Below, in pieces: positions 36,174 to 47,024 of a DNA stretch of 58,969 nucleotides. The stretch is from Anaeroplasmataceae bacterium (GTDB lineage: Bacteria; Bacillota_I; Bacilli_A; Acholeplasmatales; Anaeroplasmataceae). A program made the position numbers and the translations under genes. The stretch lies in NCBI GenBank assembly GCA_029067355.1, contig JAIEEQ010000009.1:1-58969 (forward strand). Reading direction: 5' to 3'. Numbering within the stretch: the stretch's first letter is position 1; every line of letters starts with the position of its first letter. The notes beneath the pieces were generated by a model. The model was not told where the DNA came from. It made no database searches and saw only the letters and a list, made by a program, of their open reading frames with translations.

Positions 36174-36434
36174 ATGGAACGGAATAGTCGTAAATTTTTT
36201 ACAGGAACTGTGGTTTCTGATAAAATGAATAAAACAATCGTTGTAACTGTTGATACTTTTGGTGTTGCAAAGCTTTATAAGAAGCGTGTAAAGAAGTCAC
36301 ATAAGTTTCATGTACATGATGAGAACAATACTGCTAAGGTTGGCGATGTTGTTAGATTCATGGAAACTAGACCACTATCAAAAACTGTATGTTATACATT
36401 AGTTGAGGTAGTTAAGGCTAAGGAAACTCTTTAA
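36174..36434 (+). CDS. rpsQ: 30S ribosomal protein S17
   Basis: 86 residues: [64 protein letters not shown]. An OB-fold protein binding the 5' domain of 16S rRNA early in assembly. AGGAGG precedes ATG by a normal distance. Confidence 0.97.
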   Translation: MERNSRKFFTGTVVSDKMNKTIVVTVDTFGVAKLYKKRVKKSHKFHVHDENNTAKVGDVVRFMETRPLSKTVCYTLVEVVKAKETL

Positions 36435-36461
36435 GATCGGGTCCTGAAAGGAGGTACTAAC

Positions 36462-36830
36462 ATGGTTCAACAAGAAACTAGATTAGCGGTTGCTGACAAC
36501 AGCGGCGCTCGTGAATTATTAATTATTAAAGTATTAGGTGGAGCATTACATCGTTATGCTAATGTAGGTGATATCGTGGTTTGCTCTGTTAAATCAGCAG
36601 CTCCAAATGGTGCTGTTAAAAAAGGTGATGTAGTTAAGGCAGTAATTGTACGTACAAAAGCTGGCTTAAGAAGAAATGATGGCTCATATATCAAGTTTGA
36701 TGAAAATGCAGCTGTTATTATTCGTGAGGATAAAACCCCACGTGGAACTCGTATTTTCGGACCAGTTGCTAGAGAATTACGTGATAAGGATTATATGAAA
36801 ATCATTTCTTTAGCACCCGAAGTACTATAA
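36462..36830 (+). CDS. rplN: 50S ribosomal protein L14
   Basis: 122 residues, normal length: [27 protein letters not shown] at the start and the [36 protein letters not shown] end. It forms an intersubunit bridge and is the docking site of the silencing factor RsfS. AAAGGAGG precedes ATG; first gene of the spc part of the operon. Confidence 0.98.
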   Translation: MVQQETRLAVADNSGARELLIIKVLGGALHRYANVGDIVVCSVKSAAPNGAVKKGDVVKAVIVRTKAGLRRNDGSYIKFDENAAVIIREDKTPRGTRIFGPVARELRDKDYMKIISLAPEVL

Positions 36831-36845
36831 GGAGGTGCACATTAA

Positions 36846-37187
36846 ATGCAAATTAAAACTGGAGACACAGTAGTTGTCATTGCTGGTAAAGACAAATATA
36901 CAAAGGATAAAAAGGGGAACCGCGTACCTACTACGGGTAAGGTACTTAAGGTATATCCTAAGACAAACCGTGTAGTTGTTGAGGGTGTTAATAAGGTGAC
37001 TAAGCATCAAAAGCCAACACAGGCTAACCAAAATGGTGGAATCATTCAAATGGAGGCACCAATTGATGCTTCAAATGTTATGCTATTAGATCCAAAGGTA
37101 AATAAGCCTACACGCGTTAGCATCAAAATTGATGAAAATGGTAAGAAAATCAGAGTTTCTAAAAAATCTGATTATGAATTTAAGTAG
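36846..37187 (+). CDS. rplX: 50S ribosomal protein L24
   Basis: 113 residues. The KOW motif region [46 protein letters not shown] is followed by the [31 protein letters not shown] block of bacterial L24. It is one of the initiators of 50S assembly. AAGGAGGTG lies upstream of ATG. Confidence 0.97.
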   Translation: MQIKTGDTVVVIAGKDKYTKDKKGNRVPTTGKVLKVYPKTNRVVVEGVNKVTKHQKPTQANQNGGIIQMEAPIDASNVMLLDPKVNKPTRVSIKIDENGKKIRVSKKSDYEFK

Positions 37188-37201
37188 GAGGTGGCTAAAG
37201 G

Positions 37202-37741
37202 ATGAATCGTTTACAAGAAAAATATCAAAATTCTGTTAAAGCAGAATTAGCAAAAAAATTCTCATACAAGTCTTCTATGCAAATTCCAAAGGTTGAAAAA
37301 ATCGTTATCAATATGGGAGTTGGCGACGCAGTTGCAAATTCTAAGGTTTTAGATGATGCTGTGGAGGAATTAACTCAGATTACAGGTCAAAAGCCAGTTG
37401 TTACGAAAGCAAAACATTCTATCGCAAACTTCAAATTACGTGAAGGTATGCCAATTGGTTGCAAGGTAACTCTAAGAGGAGAAAGAATGTATCAATTCTT
37501 AGATAAGCTTGTATCTATCGCTTTACCACGTGTACGTGATTTCCATGGTGTAAATGGAAATAGCTTTGATGGTCGTGGAAACTTTACTCTAGGCGTAAAA
37601 GAACAGTTAATTTTCCCAGAAATTAATTTTGATAAGGTTAAGAAGGTTCGTGGTATGGATATCGTTATCGTTACTACAGCTAAAACAGATGAGGAAGGCC
37701 GTACTTTATTACAATTAATGGGTATGCCTTTTAGAAAGTAA
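37202..37741 (+). CDS. rplE: 50S ribosomal protein L5
   Basis: 179 residues, normal length, with [55 protein letters not shown] and the [30 protein letters not shown] block. L5 binds 5S rRNA and contacts the P-site tRNA. AGGAGGTGG upstream. Confidence 0.98.
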   Translation: MNRLQEKYQNSVKAELAKKFSYKSSMQIPKVEKIVINMGVGDAVANSKVLDDAVEELTQITGQKPVVTKAKHSIANFKLREGMPIGCKVTLRGERMYQFLDKLVSIALPRVRDFHGVNGNSFDGRGNFTLGVKEQLIFPEINFDKVKKVRGMDIVIVTTAKTDEEGRTLLQLMGMPFRK

Positions 37742-37758
37742 GAGAGGATATATAGACT

Positions 37759-37944
37759 ATGGCAAAAACATCAATGGTTGTTAAAAATCATAGAAAAGCT
37801 AAGTATACTTCACGTGCATATACACGTTGTGAGCGTTGTGGACGTCCACATGCTGTAATCAGCAAGTTTAAGCTTTGTCGTATTTGTTTCCGTGAATTAG
37901 CATACAAGGGACAAATTCCAGGCGTTAAAAAAGCAAGCTGGTAA
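37759..37944 (+). CDS. rpsN: 30S ribosomal protein S14, zinc-binding type Z
   Basis: 61 residues, the short form with a complete zinc knuckle (C24-x2-C27 and C40-x2-C43 in [10 protein letters not shown]...CRIC). Zinc-type S14 is the usual operon copy in Bacillota, with a zinc-free paralogue elsewhere in some genomes. It sits in the 30S head. Confidence 0.97.
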   Translation: MAKTSMVVKNHRKAKYTSRAYTRCERCGRPHAVISKFKLCRICFRELAYKGQIPGVKKASW

Positions 37945-37970
37945 TTTTAAAATAAGGAGGATTAATTCAT

Positions 37971-38363
37971 ATGATGACAGATCCAATTGCGGATATGCTA
38001 ACCCGCATCAGGAATGCAAATGCAATGCGTCATGAAACAGTTGTATTACCTACTTCAAAAACAAAAACAGCAATGTTAATGGTTTTGAAGAATGAAGGTT
38101 ATATTGCAGATTTCAAGGTTTCTAAGGACGTTAAGAGTGTTACAACAGTAACATTAAAATACACAGAGGATCACCAACGAGTTATTCGTGGGTTAAAGAG
38201 AATTTCTAAACCTAGTCTTCCTGTTTATACTACAGCTGAAGATTTACCAAAGGTATTAAACGGATTAGGTGTTGCAATTATCTCAACCTCAAAGGGTATT
38301 ATGACAGATAAAGAAGCTCGTAAGCAAAAAATCGGTGGAGAAGTTTTAGCTTACGTTTGGTAA
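37971..38363 (+). CDS. rpsH: 30S ribosomal protein S8
   Basis: 130 residues: [24 protein letters not shown] at the start and [36 protein letters not shown] at the end. It binds the central domain of 16S rRNA and in other bacteria regulates the spc operon. AAGGAGG precedes two adjacent ATG codons; either could start it. Confidence 0.98.
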   Translation: MMTDPIADMLTRIRNANAMRHETVVLPTSKTKTAMLMVLKNEGYIADFKVSKDVKSVTTVTLKYTEDHQRVIRGLKRISKPSLPVYTTAEDLPKVLNGLGVAIISTSKGIMTDKEARKQKIGGEVLAYVW

Positions 38364-38396
38364 AAAAAATAATTTAAAAATATGGAGGTGTTTTAG

Positions 38397-38939
38397 ATGT
38401 CTCGTATTGGTAATAAGGCTATCACATTACCTGCCGGCGTTACAATTGACGTGAAAGAGGGAAACCTTGTCAATGTTAAAGGCCCTAAGGGTGAGTTAAG
38501 CTTTCAATTCAATAGTGAGCTAGAAATTGCTACGGAAGGTAGCGAATGTGTAGTTAAACGTCCAAACGATACTAAGACGATGAAAATGATGCATGGTACA
38601 ACTCGTGCATTATTACATAATATGGTTGTTGGTGTGTCTGAAGGATGGAAAAAGGTATTAGAGATTAACGGTGTTGGTTACCGTGCTCAATTACAAGGAA
38701 ATAAGGTTGTTGTATCTGCTGGTTATTCTCATCCAGTTGAATTAGAAGTTCCACATGGATTAAAGGTTGAATTACCTAAGAATACACAAATTATTATTTC
38801 AGGTATTGATAAGCAATTAGTAGGACAATTTGCGGCAGAAATTCGTGAGGTACGTAAGCCAGAGCCTTATAAGGGTAAAGGTATTAAGTATGCTGATGAA
38901 CATATTCGTCGTAAGGAAGGTAAAACTGCTAAAAAGTAG
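38397..38939 (+). CDS. rplF: 50S ribosomal protein L6
   Basis: 180 residues: [75 protein letters not shown] and the final [28 protein letters not shown]. It is near the factor-binding site at the stalk base. GGAGGTG precedes ATG. Confidence 0.98.
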   Translation: MSRIGNKAITLPAGVTIDVKEGNLVNVKGPKGELSFQFNSELEIATEGSECVVKRPNDTKTMKMMHGTTRALLHNMVVGVSEGWKKVLEINGVGYRAQLQGNKVVVSAGYSHPVELEVPHGLKVELPKNTQIIISGIDKQLVGQFAAEIREVRKPEPYKGKGIKYADEHIRRKEGKTAKK

Positions 38940-38958
38940 TAGGAAGGAGTGCTAGTAT

Positions 38959-39321
38959 ATGATAAATAAAGTATCTAAGAATGCAAGTCGTCAGAAAAGA
39001 CACTTACGTTTACGTCAAACATTATCTGGAACAGCTTTAAAGCCTAGATTAAATGTTTTCCGTTCAAACAAGCAAATTTATGCACAAGTTATTGATGATA
39101 CAACTGGTAAGACATTATGCTGTGCTTCTTCAAAAGAATTAGAAGCAGAAGTAAAAAATGGTTCCAATGTAGAAGCTGCAACTAAGGTTGGTACTTTAAT
39201 TGCAAAGCGTGCATTAGATTTAAAAATTGAGGCTGTAGTTTTTGACCGTGGTGGTTATTTATATCATGGACGTGTTAAGGCTTTAGCTGAAGCAGCAAGA
39301 GCTGCAGGATTAAAATTCTAA
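38959..39321 (+). CDS. rplR: 50S ribosomal protein L18
   Basis: 120 residues, basic N-terminus ([17 protein letters not shown]), [18 protein letters not shown] core and the [26 protein letters not shown] end. It binds 5S rRNA with L5. GGAGTG precedes ATG. Confidence 0.98.
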   Translation: MINKVSKNASRQKRHLRLRQTLSGTALKPRLNVFRSNKQIYAQVIDDTTGKTLCCASSKELEAEVKNGSNVEAATKVGTLIAKRALDLKIEAVVFDRGGYLYHGRVKALAEAARAAGLKF

Positions 39322-39336
39322 GGAGGATAAATTCTT

Positions 39337-39852
39337 ATGCGTCAAGATCATAAAGAACGTAAGGAAGTTGAACAACCAGAGTTTGAAGAGCGTGTTGTTA
39401 CCATTAATCGTGTAACAAAGGTTGTTAAAGGCGGTAGACGTTTTCGTTTCGCTGCATTAGTTGTAATCGGTGATAAGAAGGGTCGCGTTGGTTTTGGTAC
39501 GGGTAAATCACAGGAAGTGCCTGAAGCAATTAAAAAAGCCGTTGAAAATGCAAAAAAGAATATGATTACTGTTGCCACTGTAAAAACTACTATTCCTCAT
39601 GAAGTAACTGGTATTTATGGAGCAGGTCGTGTTATTTTAAGACCAGCTAGTGAAGGTACTGGAGTTATCGCTGGTGGTCCAGTACGTGCCGTTGTAGAAT
39701 TGGCAGGCATCAATGATATTTTATCTAAATCATTGGGCTCAGCTACACCAATAAATGTAGTTAGAGCTACAATAGAAGGGTTAAAGAGTTTAGAAACTGT
39801 TGAACAGGTTGCTGCAAGACGTGGGAAAACAGTTGAAGAAATTCTAAGGTAA
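39337..39852 (+). CDS. rpsE: 30S ribosomal protein S5
   Basis: 171 residues with [50 protein letters not shown] and [29 protein letters not shown]. It is involved in decoding accuracy and mRNA unwinding at the entry site. AAGGAGG upstream; rpmD follows in 5 bases. Confidence 0.98.
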   Translation: MRQDHKERKEVEQPEFEERVVTINRVTKVVKGGRRFRFAALVVIGDKKGRVGFGTGKSQEVPEAIKKAVENAKKNMITVATVKTTIPHEVTGIYGAGRVILRPASEGTGVIAGGPVRAVVELAGINDILSKSLGSATPINVVRATIEGLKSLETVEQVAARRGKTVEEILR

Positions 39853-39857
39853 TCATT

Positions 39858-40031
39858 ATGTATAAAATAACTTTAGTAAAAAGCTTAATTGGTCGCAAGC
39901 CAAATCAGGTTGCAACAGCAAAGGCTCTAGGCTTACATAAAATCGGCCAAACAGTTACAAAAGAGGAAAATGAAGCAATTCGCGGTATGATCGTTACCAT
40001 AGCTCATATGGTAAAGGTTGTCCAAGAATAG
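39858..40031 (+). CDS. rpmD: 50S ribosomal protein L30
   Basis: 57 residues from ATG 39858 to TAG 40031. It reads [40 protein letters not shown], then [17 protein letters not shown], a full-length bacterial L30. It lies between rpsE and rplO as usual. The ribosome site is weak (AAGG inside the end of rpsE), so translation is probably coupled to S5. Confidence 0.95.
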   Translation: MYKITLVKSLIGRKPNQVATAKALGLHKIGQTVTKEENEAIRGMIVTIAHMVKVVQE

Positions 40032-40043
40032 GAGGTGCCAGAC

Positions 40044-40481
40044 ATGTTAAATGAATTAAAGCCAAATGCAGGCGCAAGACATGCAAAGAAGCGTGTGGGT
40101 CGTGGTATTGGTAGCGGTCTTGGTAAAACAGCAGGTAGAGGATCTAAAGGTCAAAATGCTCGCTCAGGCGGTGGTGTTCGTCTAGGCTTTGAGGGTGGTC
40201 AATTACCTTTATTCCAACGTTTACCTAAGATTGGTTTCCATAGCCATTCTCATAAATTCTATGCAATTGTGAACATAGAAAAATTAAATTGCTTTGAAGA
40301 TGGAGCTACGGTTGATGCTGATAGCCTAATTAAAGCAGGATTAATTAAAGAAACCTTAGATGGTGTTAAAGTATTAGGTCAAGGAGAATTAACAAAGAAG
40401 TTAACTGTTAAGGTTAACAAAATTTCTAAATCAGCACAATCAGCTATTGAAAATGCTGGTGGTACTGTTGAGGTGATTTAA
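40044..40481 (+). CDS. rplO: 50S ribosomal protein L15
   Basis: 145 residues from ATG 40044, which has AGGAGG 8 bases upstream; a GTG at 40035 lies within that site. It starts [21 protein letters not shown], followed by the glycine-rich [40 protein letters not shown] arm that threads into 23S rRNA. Its stop directly abuts the TTG start of secY. Confidence 0.96.
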   Translation: MLNELKPNAGARHAKKRVGRGIGSGLGKTAGRGSKGQNARSGGGVRLGFEGGQLPLFQRLPKIGFHSHSHKFYAIVNIEKLNCFEDGATVDADSLIKAGLIKETLDGVKVLGQGELTKKLTVKVNKISKSAQSAIENAGGTVEVI

Positions 40482-41792
40482 TTGTTAGAGAAGCTAAAGA
40501 AGATTTTAAGTAATAAAGAGATATTACAAAAAATCATATTTACATTCGCAATTTTATTAGTTTTTAAAATCGGTACCTACATTCCAATTCCACTTGTTGC
40601 AACAACAAGCATTAGAAGTGTTATTGCAGGTAATGATTTTCTAACTGTGTTAAATGCCTTTTCTGGTGGAGGATTATCTAATTTCTCTATCCTAGCATTA
40701 GGTATTTCACCTTATATTACTTCATCCATCGTTGTTCAAATGCTTCAGCTTTTGATTCCTAAGTTAAAGGAGTGGAGTGAGCAAGGAGAAGTAGGTAAGG
40801 TGAAAATTGGGCGTGTAACGCGCTATGTAACTATATTTTTAGCTATGGTACAAGCCTTGGTATTAATCTTTGGACTTGGATCACAGCCAGAAAACATTTT
40901 AGTTGATTCCTTGATTCAATATAAGCAATTTTATTGGGCGTTCTATATCTATATGGCTATTGTAATTACAGCTGGTTCCGCATTTACAATGTGGTTGGCA
41001 GACTTAATTACACGTCATGGTATAGGCAATGGCTCATCAATGATTATTTCCGCAGGTATCATTTCCTCAATTCCAGGTATGTTTGCAACCTTAGGAAATA
41101 AGTATTTAGGAGTAAATACAACAGGCTTAAATATCTTCTTATATATATTGGTTATTGTATTATATTTAGCAATGATTTTAGGTGTTGTATATTTTGAGGG
41201 TGCAGTAAGAAAAATTCCAGTGCAATATGCAAATCGTCAGGCATCACAGGGGTCTGATATTCCTGTAAAGCTGAATAGTGCAAATGTAATACCTGTTATT
41301 TTTGCATCAACGATTATGAGTATTCCACTTACAATTGTAGGTATTATGGGATTATCTACAACGTCATCAACAGGAGCGTTTTGGGTAAATGAGGTTTTCT
41401 CAAACTCTAAGCCTATTGGTTGTGTATTGTATATCATTCTGATTGTATTCTTCAGTTTCTTTTATTCCTTTATGACGGTAGATCCAGATAAAATTAGTGA
41501 TAATTTAGATAAGCAAGGTGCATTTATTCCAGGATATCGTCCAGGAGAGGATACAAAGATTCAATTGTCAAGAATGCTGTTTAGAATCACTTTAATTGGT
41601 GCAACCTATTTAGTATTCATTGCGTTAGTGCCAATTATTGTTTCAGCAGCTTTTGGATTCACTTCAAGTGAGGCAAGCTCTATAACTATTGGTGGTACAT
41701 CATTAATCATTGTTGTTGGTGTTGCTATTGAGACATTCCGTCAAATTGAAACGGCATCAGAAACAAAGGATTATAAAGGCTTCTTAGATTAA
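40482..41792 (+). CDS. secY: Protein translocase subunit SecY
   Basis: 436 residues starting at TTG 40482 with GAGGTG 6 bases before it, immediately after the rplO stop. Ten membrane helices. TYIPIPLV in the plug region, [18 protein letters not shown] in helix 2 and [14 protein letters not shown] in the cytoplasmic C5 loop identify it. SecY is the channel for secreted and membrane proteins, so it would handle the many secreted products in this window. The TTG start and direct junction suggest coupling to L15. Confidence 0.97.
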   Translation: MLEKLKKILSNKEILQKIIFTFAILLVFKIGTYIPIPLVATTSIRSVIAGNDFLTVLNAFSGGGLSNFSILALGISPYITSSIVVQMLQLLIPKLKEWSEQGEVGKVKIGRVTRYVTIFLAMVQALVLIFGLGSQPENILVDSLIQYKQFYWAFYIYMAIVITAGSAFTMWLADLITRHGIGNGSSMIISAGIISSIPGMFATLGNKYLGVNTTGLNIFLYILVIVLYLAMILGVVYFEGAVRKIPVQYANRQASQGSDIPVKLNSANVIPVIFASTIMSIPLTIVGIMGLSTTSSTGAFWVNEVFSNSKPIGCVLYIILIVFFSFFYSFMTVDPDKISDNLDKQGAFIPGYRPGEDTKIQLSRMLFRITLIGATYLVFIALVPIIVSAAFGFTSSEASSITIGGTSLIIVVGVAIETFRQIETASETKDYKGFLD

Positions 41793-41808
41793 GAGGAGGA
41801 TGACTCAT

Positions 41809-42453
41809 ATGAAATTATTAATTATGGGTAGACCTGGTGCTGGAAAAGGCACTCAAGCGGCTAATATAAAGGAGTATTATGGTATTCCTCATATTTCAAC
41901 AGGAGATATGTTTAGAGCTGCAATCAAGAATCAGACGAAGTTAGGCTTGACAGCCAAAGAGTATATGGATAAGGGAGCCTTAGTTCCTGATGAAGTAACG
42001 ATTGGTATTGTTCAAGAAAGATTATTAGAAAGCGATTGTAAGAAGGGATTTCTATTAGATGGATTTCCACGTACAATTGCTCAGGCAGAAAGCTTAGAAG
42101 GCTTTTTGAATAGAAATGGTATTGTTTTAGATGCTGTTTTAGATGTGGATGTTCCAGCAGAAATTTTGGTAAGAAGAATGGTTGGTCGTCGTGTATGTAA
42201 GGGCTGCGGAGCTACATACCATGTAGAGTTCAATGCTCCTAAGAAGGATGGAATCTGTGATGTTTGTGGTACACCATTAATTCAAAGAAATGATGATACC
42301 TTAGAAACAGCAGAAAATCGTTTAAATGTATATGATAAGCAAACGGCTCCATTATTGGAATTTTATAAGGAAAGAAATCTATTAAAAACAGTTGATGGCA
42401 ATCAGGCATTAGATAAGGTTTTTGAGGATATAAAAGCTGTATTAGGTGCTTAA
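41809..42453 (+). CDS. adk: Adenylate kinase
   Basis: 214 residues from ATG 41809 (GAGGAGG upstream; an earlier in-frame ATG at 41800 is too close to that site). P-loop GRPGAGKGT (7-15), DGFPRT at the AMP/ATP site, and the long lid with four zinc cysteines (CKGCGATYH...CDVCG), the Gram-positive zinc type. It interconverts AMP, ADP and ATP in the cytoplasm. Usual place between secY and map. Confidence 0.97.
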   Translation: MKLLIMGRPGAGKGTQAANIKEYYGIPHISTGDMFRAAIKNQTKLGLTAKEYMDKGALVPDEVTIGIVQERLLESDCKKGFLLDGFPRTIAQAESLEGFLNRNGIVLDAVLDVDVPAEILVRRMVGRRVCKGCGATYHVEFNAPKKDGICDVCGTPLIQRNDDTLETAENRLNVYDKQTAPLLEFYKERNLLKTVDGNQALDKVFEDIKAVLGA

Positions 42454-42456
42454 TAT

Positions 42457-43206
42457 ATGATAGAAATCAAAAGTGAACGTGAAATAGCGTTATTAAAAGA
42501 GGCGGGACGTATTGTTGCGTTATGTCATAAAGAAATGGCTAAGCAGGTTAGACCAGGAGTTTCAACACAAGAGCTCAATGATATCTGTGAAAAGATTATT
42601 TTAGAGCATAACGCTACACCATCCTTTAAAGGCTATGGTGGATTCCCCTCTGCTGTTTGTGCATCTGTGAATGAAGTTGTTGTTCATGGTATTCCAAGTA
42701 AAAAGCAAATTCTTAAGGAAGGCGATATTATTGCCTTAGATATAGGAGCCTGTTATAAAGGCTACCATGGCGATTCTGCATGGAGCTATGCAGTGGGCAA
42801 TATCAACGATAAGGATAAGCTTTTAATGCAAGTGACTCACGATTCCTTATTTAAGGGATTAGAACAGGTACGTGAGGGAGCGCACTTAGGTGATGTTAGT
42901 GCAGCAATTGGAAATTATGCCTCCTCCTTTGGATTTGGAATAGTTGAAGAGTTTACTGGCCATGGTGTAGGTAGAAATCTTCATGAGGATCCAGCAATCT
43001 TTAACTTTGGAGAAGCTGGAACTGGACCACTTCTTAAGGAAGGAATGGTACTTGCGATTGAGCCTATGATTAATGCAGGAACAAAGCGAGTAAGAATTCT
43101 TGGTGATGGTTGGACGACTATTACAAAAGATAAATCCAAAAGTGCACATTTTGAACATACGATTGTAGTGCGTAAAAATGGTTATGAGATTTTAACTACA
43201 CTATAA
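42457..43206 (+). CDS. map: Methionine aminopeptidase type I
   Basis: 249 residues. The five metal ligands of the pita-bread fold are present: two Asp in [19 protein letters not shown], His in [13 protein letters not shown], Glu in LAIEPM and Glu in AHFEHTIVV. It removes the initiator methionine from new proteins. There is no N-terminal SH3 extension, as in the Ia class. It starts 3 bases after adk. Confidence 0.97.
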   Translation: MIEIKSEREIALLKEAGRIVALCHKEMAKQVRPGVSTQELNDICEKIILEHNATPSFKGYGGFPSAVCASVNEVVVHGIPSKKQILKEGDIIALDIGACYKGYHGDSAWSYAVGNINDKDKLLMQVTHDSLFKGLEQVREGAHLGDVSAAIGNYASSFGFGIVEEFTGHGVGRNLHEDPAIFNFGEAGTGPLLKEGMVLAIEPMINAGTKRVRILGDGWTTITKDKSKSAHFEHTIVVRKNGYEILTTL

Positions 43207-43219
43207 AGGAGAATATAGA

Positions 43220-43441
43220 ATGGCGAAAAAAGACGACGTTATTGAAATGGAAGGAAAGGTACTTGAGGTACTACCTAATACACAATTTATAGTTAAACTT
43301 GAAAATGATCATCAAGTTTTAGCACACGTTTCTGGTAAAATCCGTATGAATAACATACGCATCTTACCAGGGGATAAGGTCACGATAGAATTATCAACGT
43401 ATGATCTAACACGTGGAAGAATAACTTACAGACATAAATAA
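43220..43441 (+). CDS. infA: Translation initiation factor IF-1
   Basis: 73 residues, an OB fold: [61 protein letters not shown]. It occupies the A site during initiation. AAAGGAG upstream; rpmJ follows as in most Bacillota. Confidence 0.97.
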   Translation: MAKKDDVIEMEGKVLEVLPNTQFIVKLENDHQVLAHVSGKIRMNNIRILPGDKVTIELSTYDLTRGRITYRHK

Positions 43442-43458
43442 TATTGGAGGTATTTAAG

Positions 43459-43572
43459 ATGAAAGTAAGACCATCAGTAAAACCAATTTGTGACAAATGC
43501 AAGGTTATTAAGCGCAAAGGCCGTGTTATGGTAATTTGCGAGAACCCAAAGCATAAACAAAGACAAGGATAG
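43459..43572 (+). CDS. rpmJ: 50S ribosomal protein L36, zinc-binding form
   Basis: 37 residues from ATG 43459: [20 protein letters not shown], then [17 protein letters not shown]. The zinc ligands C11, C14, C27 and H32 are all present. GGAGG lies 9 bases upstream. Located between infA and rpsM as expected. Confidence 0.97.
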   Translation: MKVRPSVKPICDKCKVIKRKGRVMVICENPKHKQRQG

Positions 43573-43593
43573 AAAGTAGGAGGAACTTAAAAT

Positions 43594-43959
43594 ATGGCAC
43601 GTATTGCAGGAGTAGATATTCCAAGCGAAAAGCGTATCGTTATATCATTACAATACATTTATGGTATTGGTGAGCCTACATCTAAGAAGATTTTAGCAGA
43701 TGCAGGTATATCTGAGGATATCCGTACAAAGGATTTAACAGAAGAGCAGTTACAAGCAATTCGTACTCAGGTTGCAAAAATTAAAGTAGAAGGTGATCTT
43801 CGTAGAGAGGTTGCCCTAAATATTAAGCGTCTAATGGAAATTGGATGTTACAGAGGTATTCGTCATAGAAAGAATTTACCTGTGCGTGGACAAAATACAA
43901 GAAACAATGCTCGTACACGCAAAGGTCCTAGACATACTATTGCGAATAAGAAGAAATAA
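43594..43959 (+). CDS. rpsM: 30S ribosomal protein S13
   Basis: 121 residues: [58 protein letters not shown] and a basic tail. It forms the head bridge to the 50S and contacts P-site tRNA. AGGAGG upstream. First gene of the alpha part. Confidence 0.98.
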   Translation: MARIAGVDIPSEKRIVISLQYIYGIGEPTSKKILADAGISEDIRTKDLTEEQLQAIRTQVAKIKVEGDLRREVALNIKRLMEIGCYRGIRHRKNLPVRGQNTRNNARTRKGPRHTIANKKK

Positions 43960-43976
43960 TAAGGAGGAAATATATT

Positions 43977-44360
43977 ATGGCACGTAAAGTTACTAAGCGT
44001 CGTGTGAAAAGAAACTGCCCTACTGGCGTTGCTCATATTCATTCGACTTTCAATAATACGATCGTTACAATCACTGATCCAGATGGAAATGTAATTTCTT
44101 GGAGCAGTGCAGGTGCATTAGGCTTTAAGGGTAGTCGTAAATCAACTCCTTTTGCCGCACAAATGTGTAGTGAAGCAGCTGCTAAGGCTGCAGTAGATGC
44201 AGGTGTATCTAAGGTTGAGGTTTCAGTAAAGGGTCCAGGTCAAGGACGTGAGGCAGCAATTCGTTCACTAACTGTTGCAGGACTTGAGATTACAGCAATT
44301 ACAGATGTAACTCCAGTTCCTCATAATGGTTGCCGTCCACCAAAACGTCCAAGAGGATAG
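43977..44360 (+). CDS. rpsK: 30S ribosomal protein S11
   Basis: 127 residues: [61 protein letters not shown], and the invariant end [18 protein letters not shown]. It lies in the 30S platform. AGGAGG upstream of ATG. Confidence 0.98.
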   Translation: MARKVTKRRVKRNCPTGVAHIHSTFNNTIVTITDPDGNVISWSSAGALGFKGSRKSTPFAAQMCSEAAAKAAVDAGVSKVEVSVKGPGQGREAAIRSLTVAGLEITAITDVTPVPHNGCRPPKRPRG

Positions 44361-44412
44361 TATTTAGCAGTATTTTTTAAATGTTGTATAAAAATATATA
44401 GGAGGCCCATTA

Positions 44413-45372
44413 ATGAAAGATTTAAAATTCGAAAAACCTAGAACAAACATTGAAGAAATTGCCGATCAAGGGAATTATGGTAAATTCGTTGTATCTCCGT
44501 TAGAAAGAGGCTTTGGTATTACTTTAGGTAATGCTTTAAGAAGAACGCTTCTTTCCTCTTTACCAGGCGCAGCCTTTGTTAATGTTAAAATTGAGGGTGC
44601 TGAGCATGAATTTCAAAATGTTGATGGCGTAGTAGAAGATGTAATCACCATTATTTTAAATTTAAAGCGTGTAGTTTTATCAGTAGATAGTGATGATCCA
44701 GACTTTGAAGCAGTTGTTGAAATCCACAAAGGTGAAGGCGAAGTTACTGCGGGGGATATTATACATGGAAACGATGTTATTGTTATTAATCCAGAACAGC
44801 ACATTGCGACTGTATCCGCAGGCGGAAACTTACATATGTTTTTAACTGTCCGTAAGGGAGTGGGTTATGTAAGCTCAGCTGCAAACAAAGAATATAACCA
44901 ATCTGTTGGTGTGATTTCAATAGACTCTATCTATACACCAATTGTAAATGTTGCATTCAACGTTGAAAAGACTCGTGTTGAGAATGTGAATGTAGCTTCC
45001 TTTGATAAGCTAGAAATAGAAGTTCAAACGAATGGTTCTATTACCGCTAAAGAAGCTTTAGCTATTGCTTCTAAAATGATGATAGAACATCTTCAGGTTG
45101 TTGTTGAATTGAGTGAGAAGGCTTCAGTTACAGATTATATGACTGAAACTGAGGACGATACTCAGAACCGTAAACTTGAAATGACAATTGACGAACTTGA
45201 TTTATCTGTTCGTTCTTATAACTGTTTAAAGCGTGCAAGCTTGAATACTGTTGCGGAGCTTGCTGCTAAGACAGAAGAGGATATGATGAAGGTTCGTAAT
45301 CTTGGAAGAAAGTCATTAAAAGAAATTAAAGAAAAGTTAGAAGCCTTAGGATTAGGCTTTAAGAAAGATTAA
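44413..45372 (+). CDS. rpoA: RNA polymerase alpha subunit
   Basis: 319 residues. The N-terminal dimerisation domain has [33 protein letters not shown]. The C-terminal domain has the helix-hairpin-helix DNA/UP-element binding part [22 protein letters not shown] and [23 protein letters not shown]. Normal length. AGGAGG upstream; 52 bases separate it from rpsK, with no obvious terminator. Confidence 0.98.
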   Translation: MKDLKFEKPRTNIEEIADQGNYGKFVVSPLERGFGITLGNALRRTLLSSLPGAAFVNVKIEGAEHEFQNVDGVVEDVITIILNLKRVVLSVDSDDPDFEAVVEIHKGEGEVTAGDIIHGNDVIVINPEQHIATVSAGGNLHMFLTVRKGVGYVSSAANKEYNQSVGVISIDSIYTPIVNVAFNVEKTRVENVNVASFDKLEIEVQTNGSITAKEALAIASKMMIEHLQVVVELSEKASVTDYMTETEDDTQNRKLEMTIDELDLSVRSYNCLKRASLNTVAELAAKTEEDMMKVRNLGRKSLKEIKEKLEALGLGFKKD

Positions 45373-45391
45373 TCATAAGGAGGATATCAAG

Positions 45392-45751
45392 ATGGCATAT
45401 AGTAGATTACGTCGTAGTTCAGACCAAAGAAAAGCTTTACTTCGTGATTTGATTACAGATTTAATATTAAATGGTCGTATAGAAACTACACAAGCCAAGG
45501 CTAGAGAATTAAAAAGACTAGCTGATAAAATGGTAACTTTAGGAAAGACTAATACACTTCACTCTCGTCGTCAAGCCGCTTCATTCATTCGTTTTGAAAA
45601 GGCTGAAGATGGACAATACGCTGTTCAAAAGCTATTTAGTGAAATTGCCCCAAAATTTGCTAGCCGTAATGGAGGTTACACTCGTGTAATTAAGACTGGT
45701 TTCCGTCGTGGAGACTCAGCTCCTATGGCTATCATAGAATGGGTTGAATAA
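45392..45751 (+). CDS. rplQ: 50S ribosomal protein L17
   Basis: 119 residues: [47 protein letters not shown] and [26 protein letters not shown]. Last gene of the operon; a terminator follows in 10 bases. The ecfA/ecfT/truA genes that often follow it in Bacillota are absent here. Confidence 0.98.
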   Translation: MAYSRLRRSSDQRKALLRDLITDLILNGRIETTQAKARELKRLADKMVTLGKTNTLHSRRQAASFIRFEKAEDGQYAVQKLFSEIAPKFASRNGGYTRVIKTGFRRGDSAPMAIIEWVE

Positions 45752-45760
45752 AAAATAGAG

Positions 45761-45790
45761 GTGCATTTTTAAATGCACTTTTTATTTTGC
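45761..45790 (+). terminator. Terminator of the S10-spc-alpha operon
   Basis: GTGCATTT-TT-AAATGCAC (45761-45778) followed by TTTTTATTTT. Confidence 0.88.
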
Positions 45791-45814
45791 AAATAAAGGA
45801 ATTTGATGTATAAT
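45787..45814 (+). promoter_or_regulatory. Promoter of the rRNA methyltransferase operon
   Basis: TTGCAA (45787-45792), 16 bases, TATAAT (45809-45814). The -35 box overlaps the T-tract of the preceding terminator. Confidence 0.55.
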
Positions 45815-45848
45815 AAATATAATATGTGAAAAAGAGGAGTTGACCTAT

Positions 45849-47012
45849 ATGACGATTATCAAACTGAATCCAAAAGAGGAAGAAAATATTTTAAATGGAT
45901 TTCCGTGGGTTTATAATAATGAGGTTAACTCCTTTGTTGGAGATATAAGTAATGGAAGTATTGTACAGGTAAATAGCTTTGAGGATGAGTTTGTAGGCTA
46001 TGGTTTTTTAAACATTCATTCTAAGCTTATGGTACGGATGCTTTCCTTAGAAAAAGAAGAAATTAATAGAGATTTTTTTAAAAAAAGGATTCAAATGGCC
46101 TTGGCTCATAGGAAAAATATGAATTTAGGAAATGCATGTCGATTGATTTTTGCAGAAGCCGATTTTTTGCCCGGTCTTATTGTTGATCAATATAATGATA
46201 TTTTATCCGTACAGTTTCTGTGTTTAGGAATGGATATTCTAAAAAAGGATATTGTAGAGATTTTGATTGAGGAGCTGCATCCCAAAGGTATTTATGAGCG
46301 AAGCGATACGCCTGTTAGACTTAAGGAGGGCTTGGAAGAAAAAAAGGGCATCTTATATGGTGATTTTTCTTTTCGGGTCAATGTAGAAGAGAATGGAATA
46401 CATTTTATCGTAGATGTGGAGAATGGGCAAAAAACTGGATATTTTTTAGATCAAAAATTGAATCGAGATATGGTTAAATATTATGTAAGGGATAAAGTGG
46501 TTTTAGATTGCTTTTCTAATGTTGGAGGCTTTGCCCTTCATTCCTGTAAGTATGGTGCGAAGCATGTAGACGCATGTGATATCTCAAAGCTTGCTTGTGA
46601 AGAGATACGTCTTAATGCAAGTCTAAATCAGTTTTCTCAGCTTCAGGTAATTTGTACAGATGTCTTTGAATATTTAAGACGCCCTGAGCTAAAGGATAAA
46701 TATGATGTAATTATATTAGATCCTCCTGCGTTTACGAAGGATAAAACTACTATTAAAAAAGCATATCGGGGATATAAAGAAATTAACCTTCAGGCTTTAA
46801 AAATCATTCGTAAGGGAGGATACCTTTTAACGTTTTCTTGTAGTCAGCATATGACCCCAGAGCTATTTATGCAGATGCTAAAGGATTCTGCTAAGGATGC
46901 TAATCGCTTGATTCAATTTATTGATTTTAGAATACAAGCCCCTGACCACCCAGCACTATTATCAGCAAATGAGCAGTTATATTTAAAATGTATTGTCTTG
47001 CGAGTATTATAA
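45849..47012 (+). CDS. SAM-dependent rRNA (cytosine-C5) methyltransferase, RlmI-like
   Basis: 387 residues from ATG 45849 (GAGGAG 9 bases upstream; a TTG at 45840 overlaps that site). An N-terminal PUA-type RNA-binding domain (about 1-75, with GFPWVYNNEV) is followed by a Rossmann methyltransferase: motif I VVLDCFSNVGGFALHSCKYGAKHVDACDIS and the catalytic-site motif DVIILDPPAFTK, then FSCSQHM. RlmI/RlmK relatives methylate 23S rRNA; the target here is not shown. It is followed after 12 bases by an aminopeptidase gene. Confidence 0.88.
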   Translation: MTIIKLNPKEEENILNGFPWVYNNEVNSFVGDISNGSIVQVNSFEDEFVGYGFLNIHSKLMVRMLSLEKEEINRDFFKKRIQMALAHRKNMNLGNACRLIFAEADFLPGLIVDQYNDILSVQFLCLGMDILKKDIVEILIEELHPKGIYERSDTPVRLKEGLEEKKGILYGDFSFRVNVEENGIHFIVDVENGQKTGYFLDQKLNRDMVKYYVRDKVVLDCFSNVGGFALHSCKYGAKHVDACDISKLACEEIRLNASLNQFSQLQVICTDVFEYLRRPELKDKYDVIILDPPAFTKDKTTIKKAYRGYKEINLQALKIIRKGGYLLTFSCSQHMTPELFMQMLKDSAKDANRLIQFIDFRIQAPDHPALLSANEQLYLKCIVLRVL

Positions 47013-47024
47013 GGAGGAAATAAT

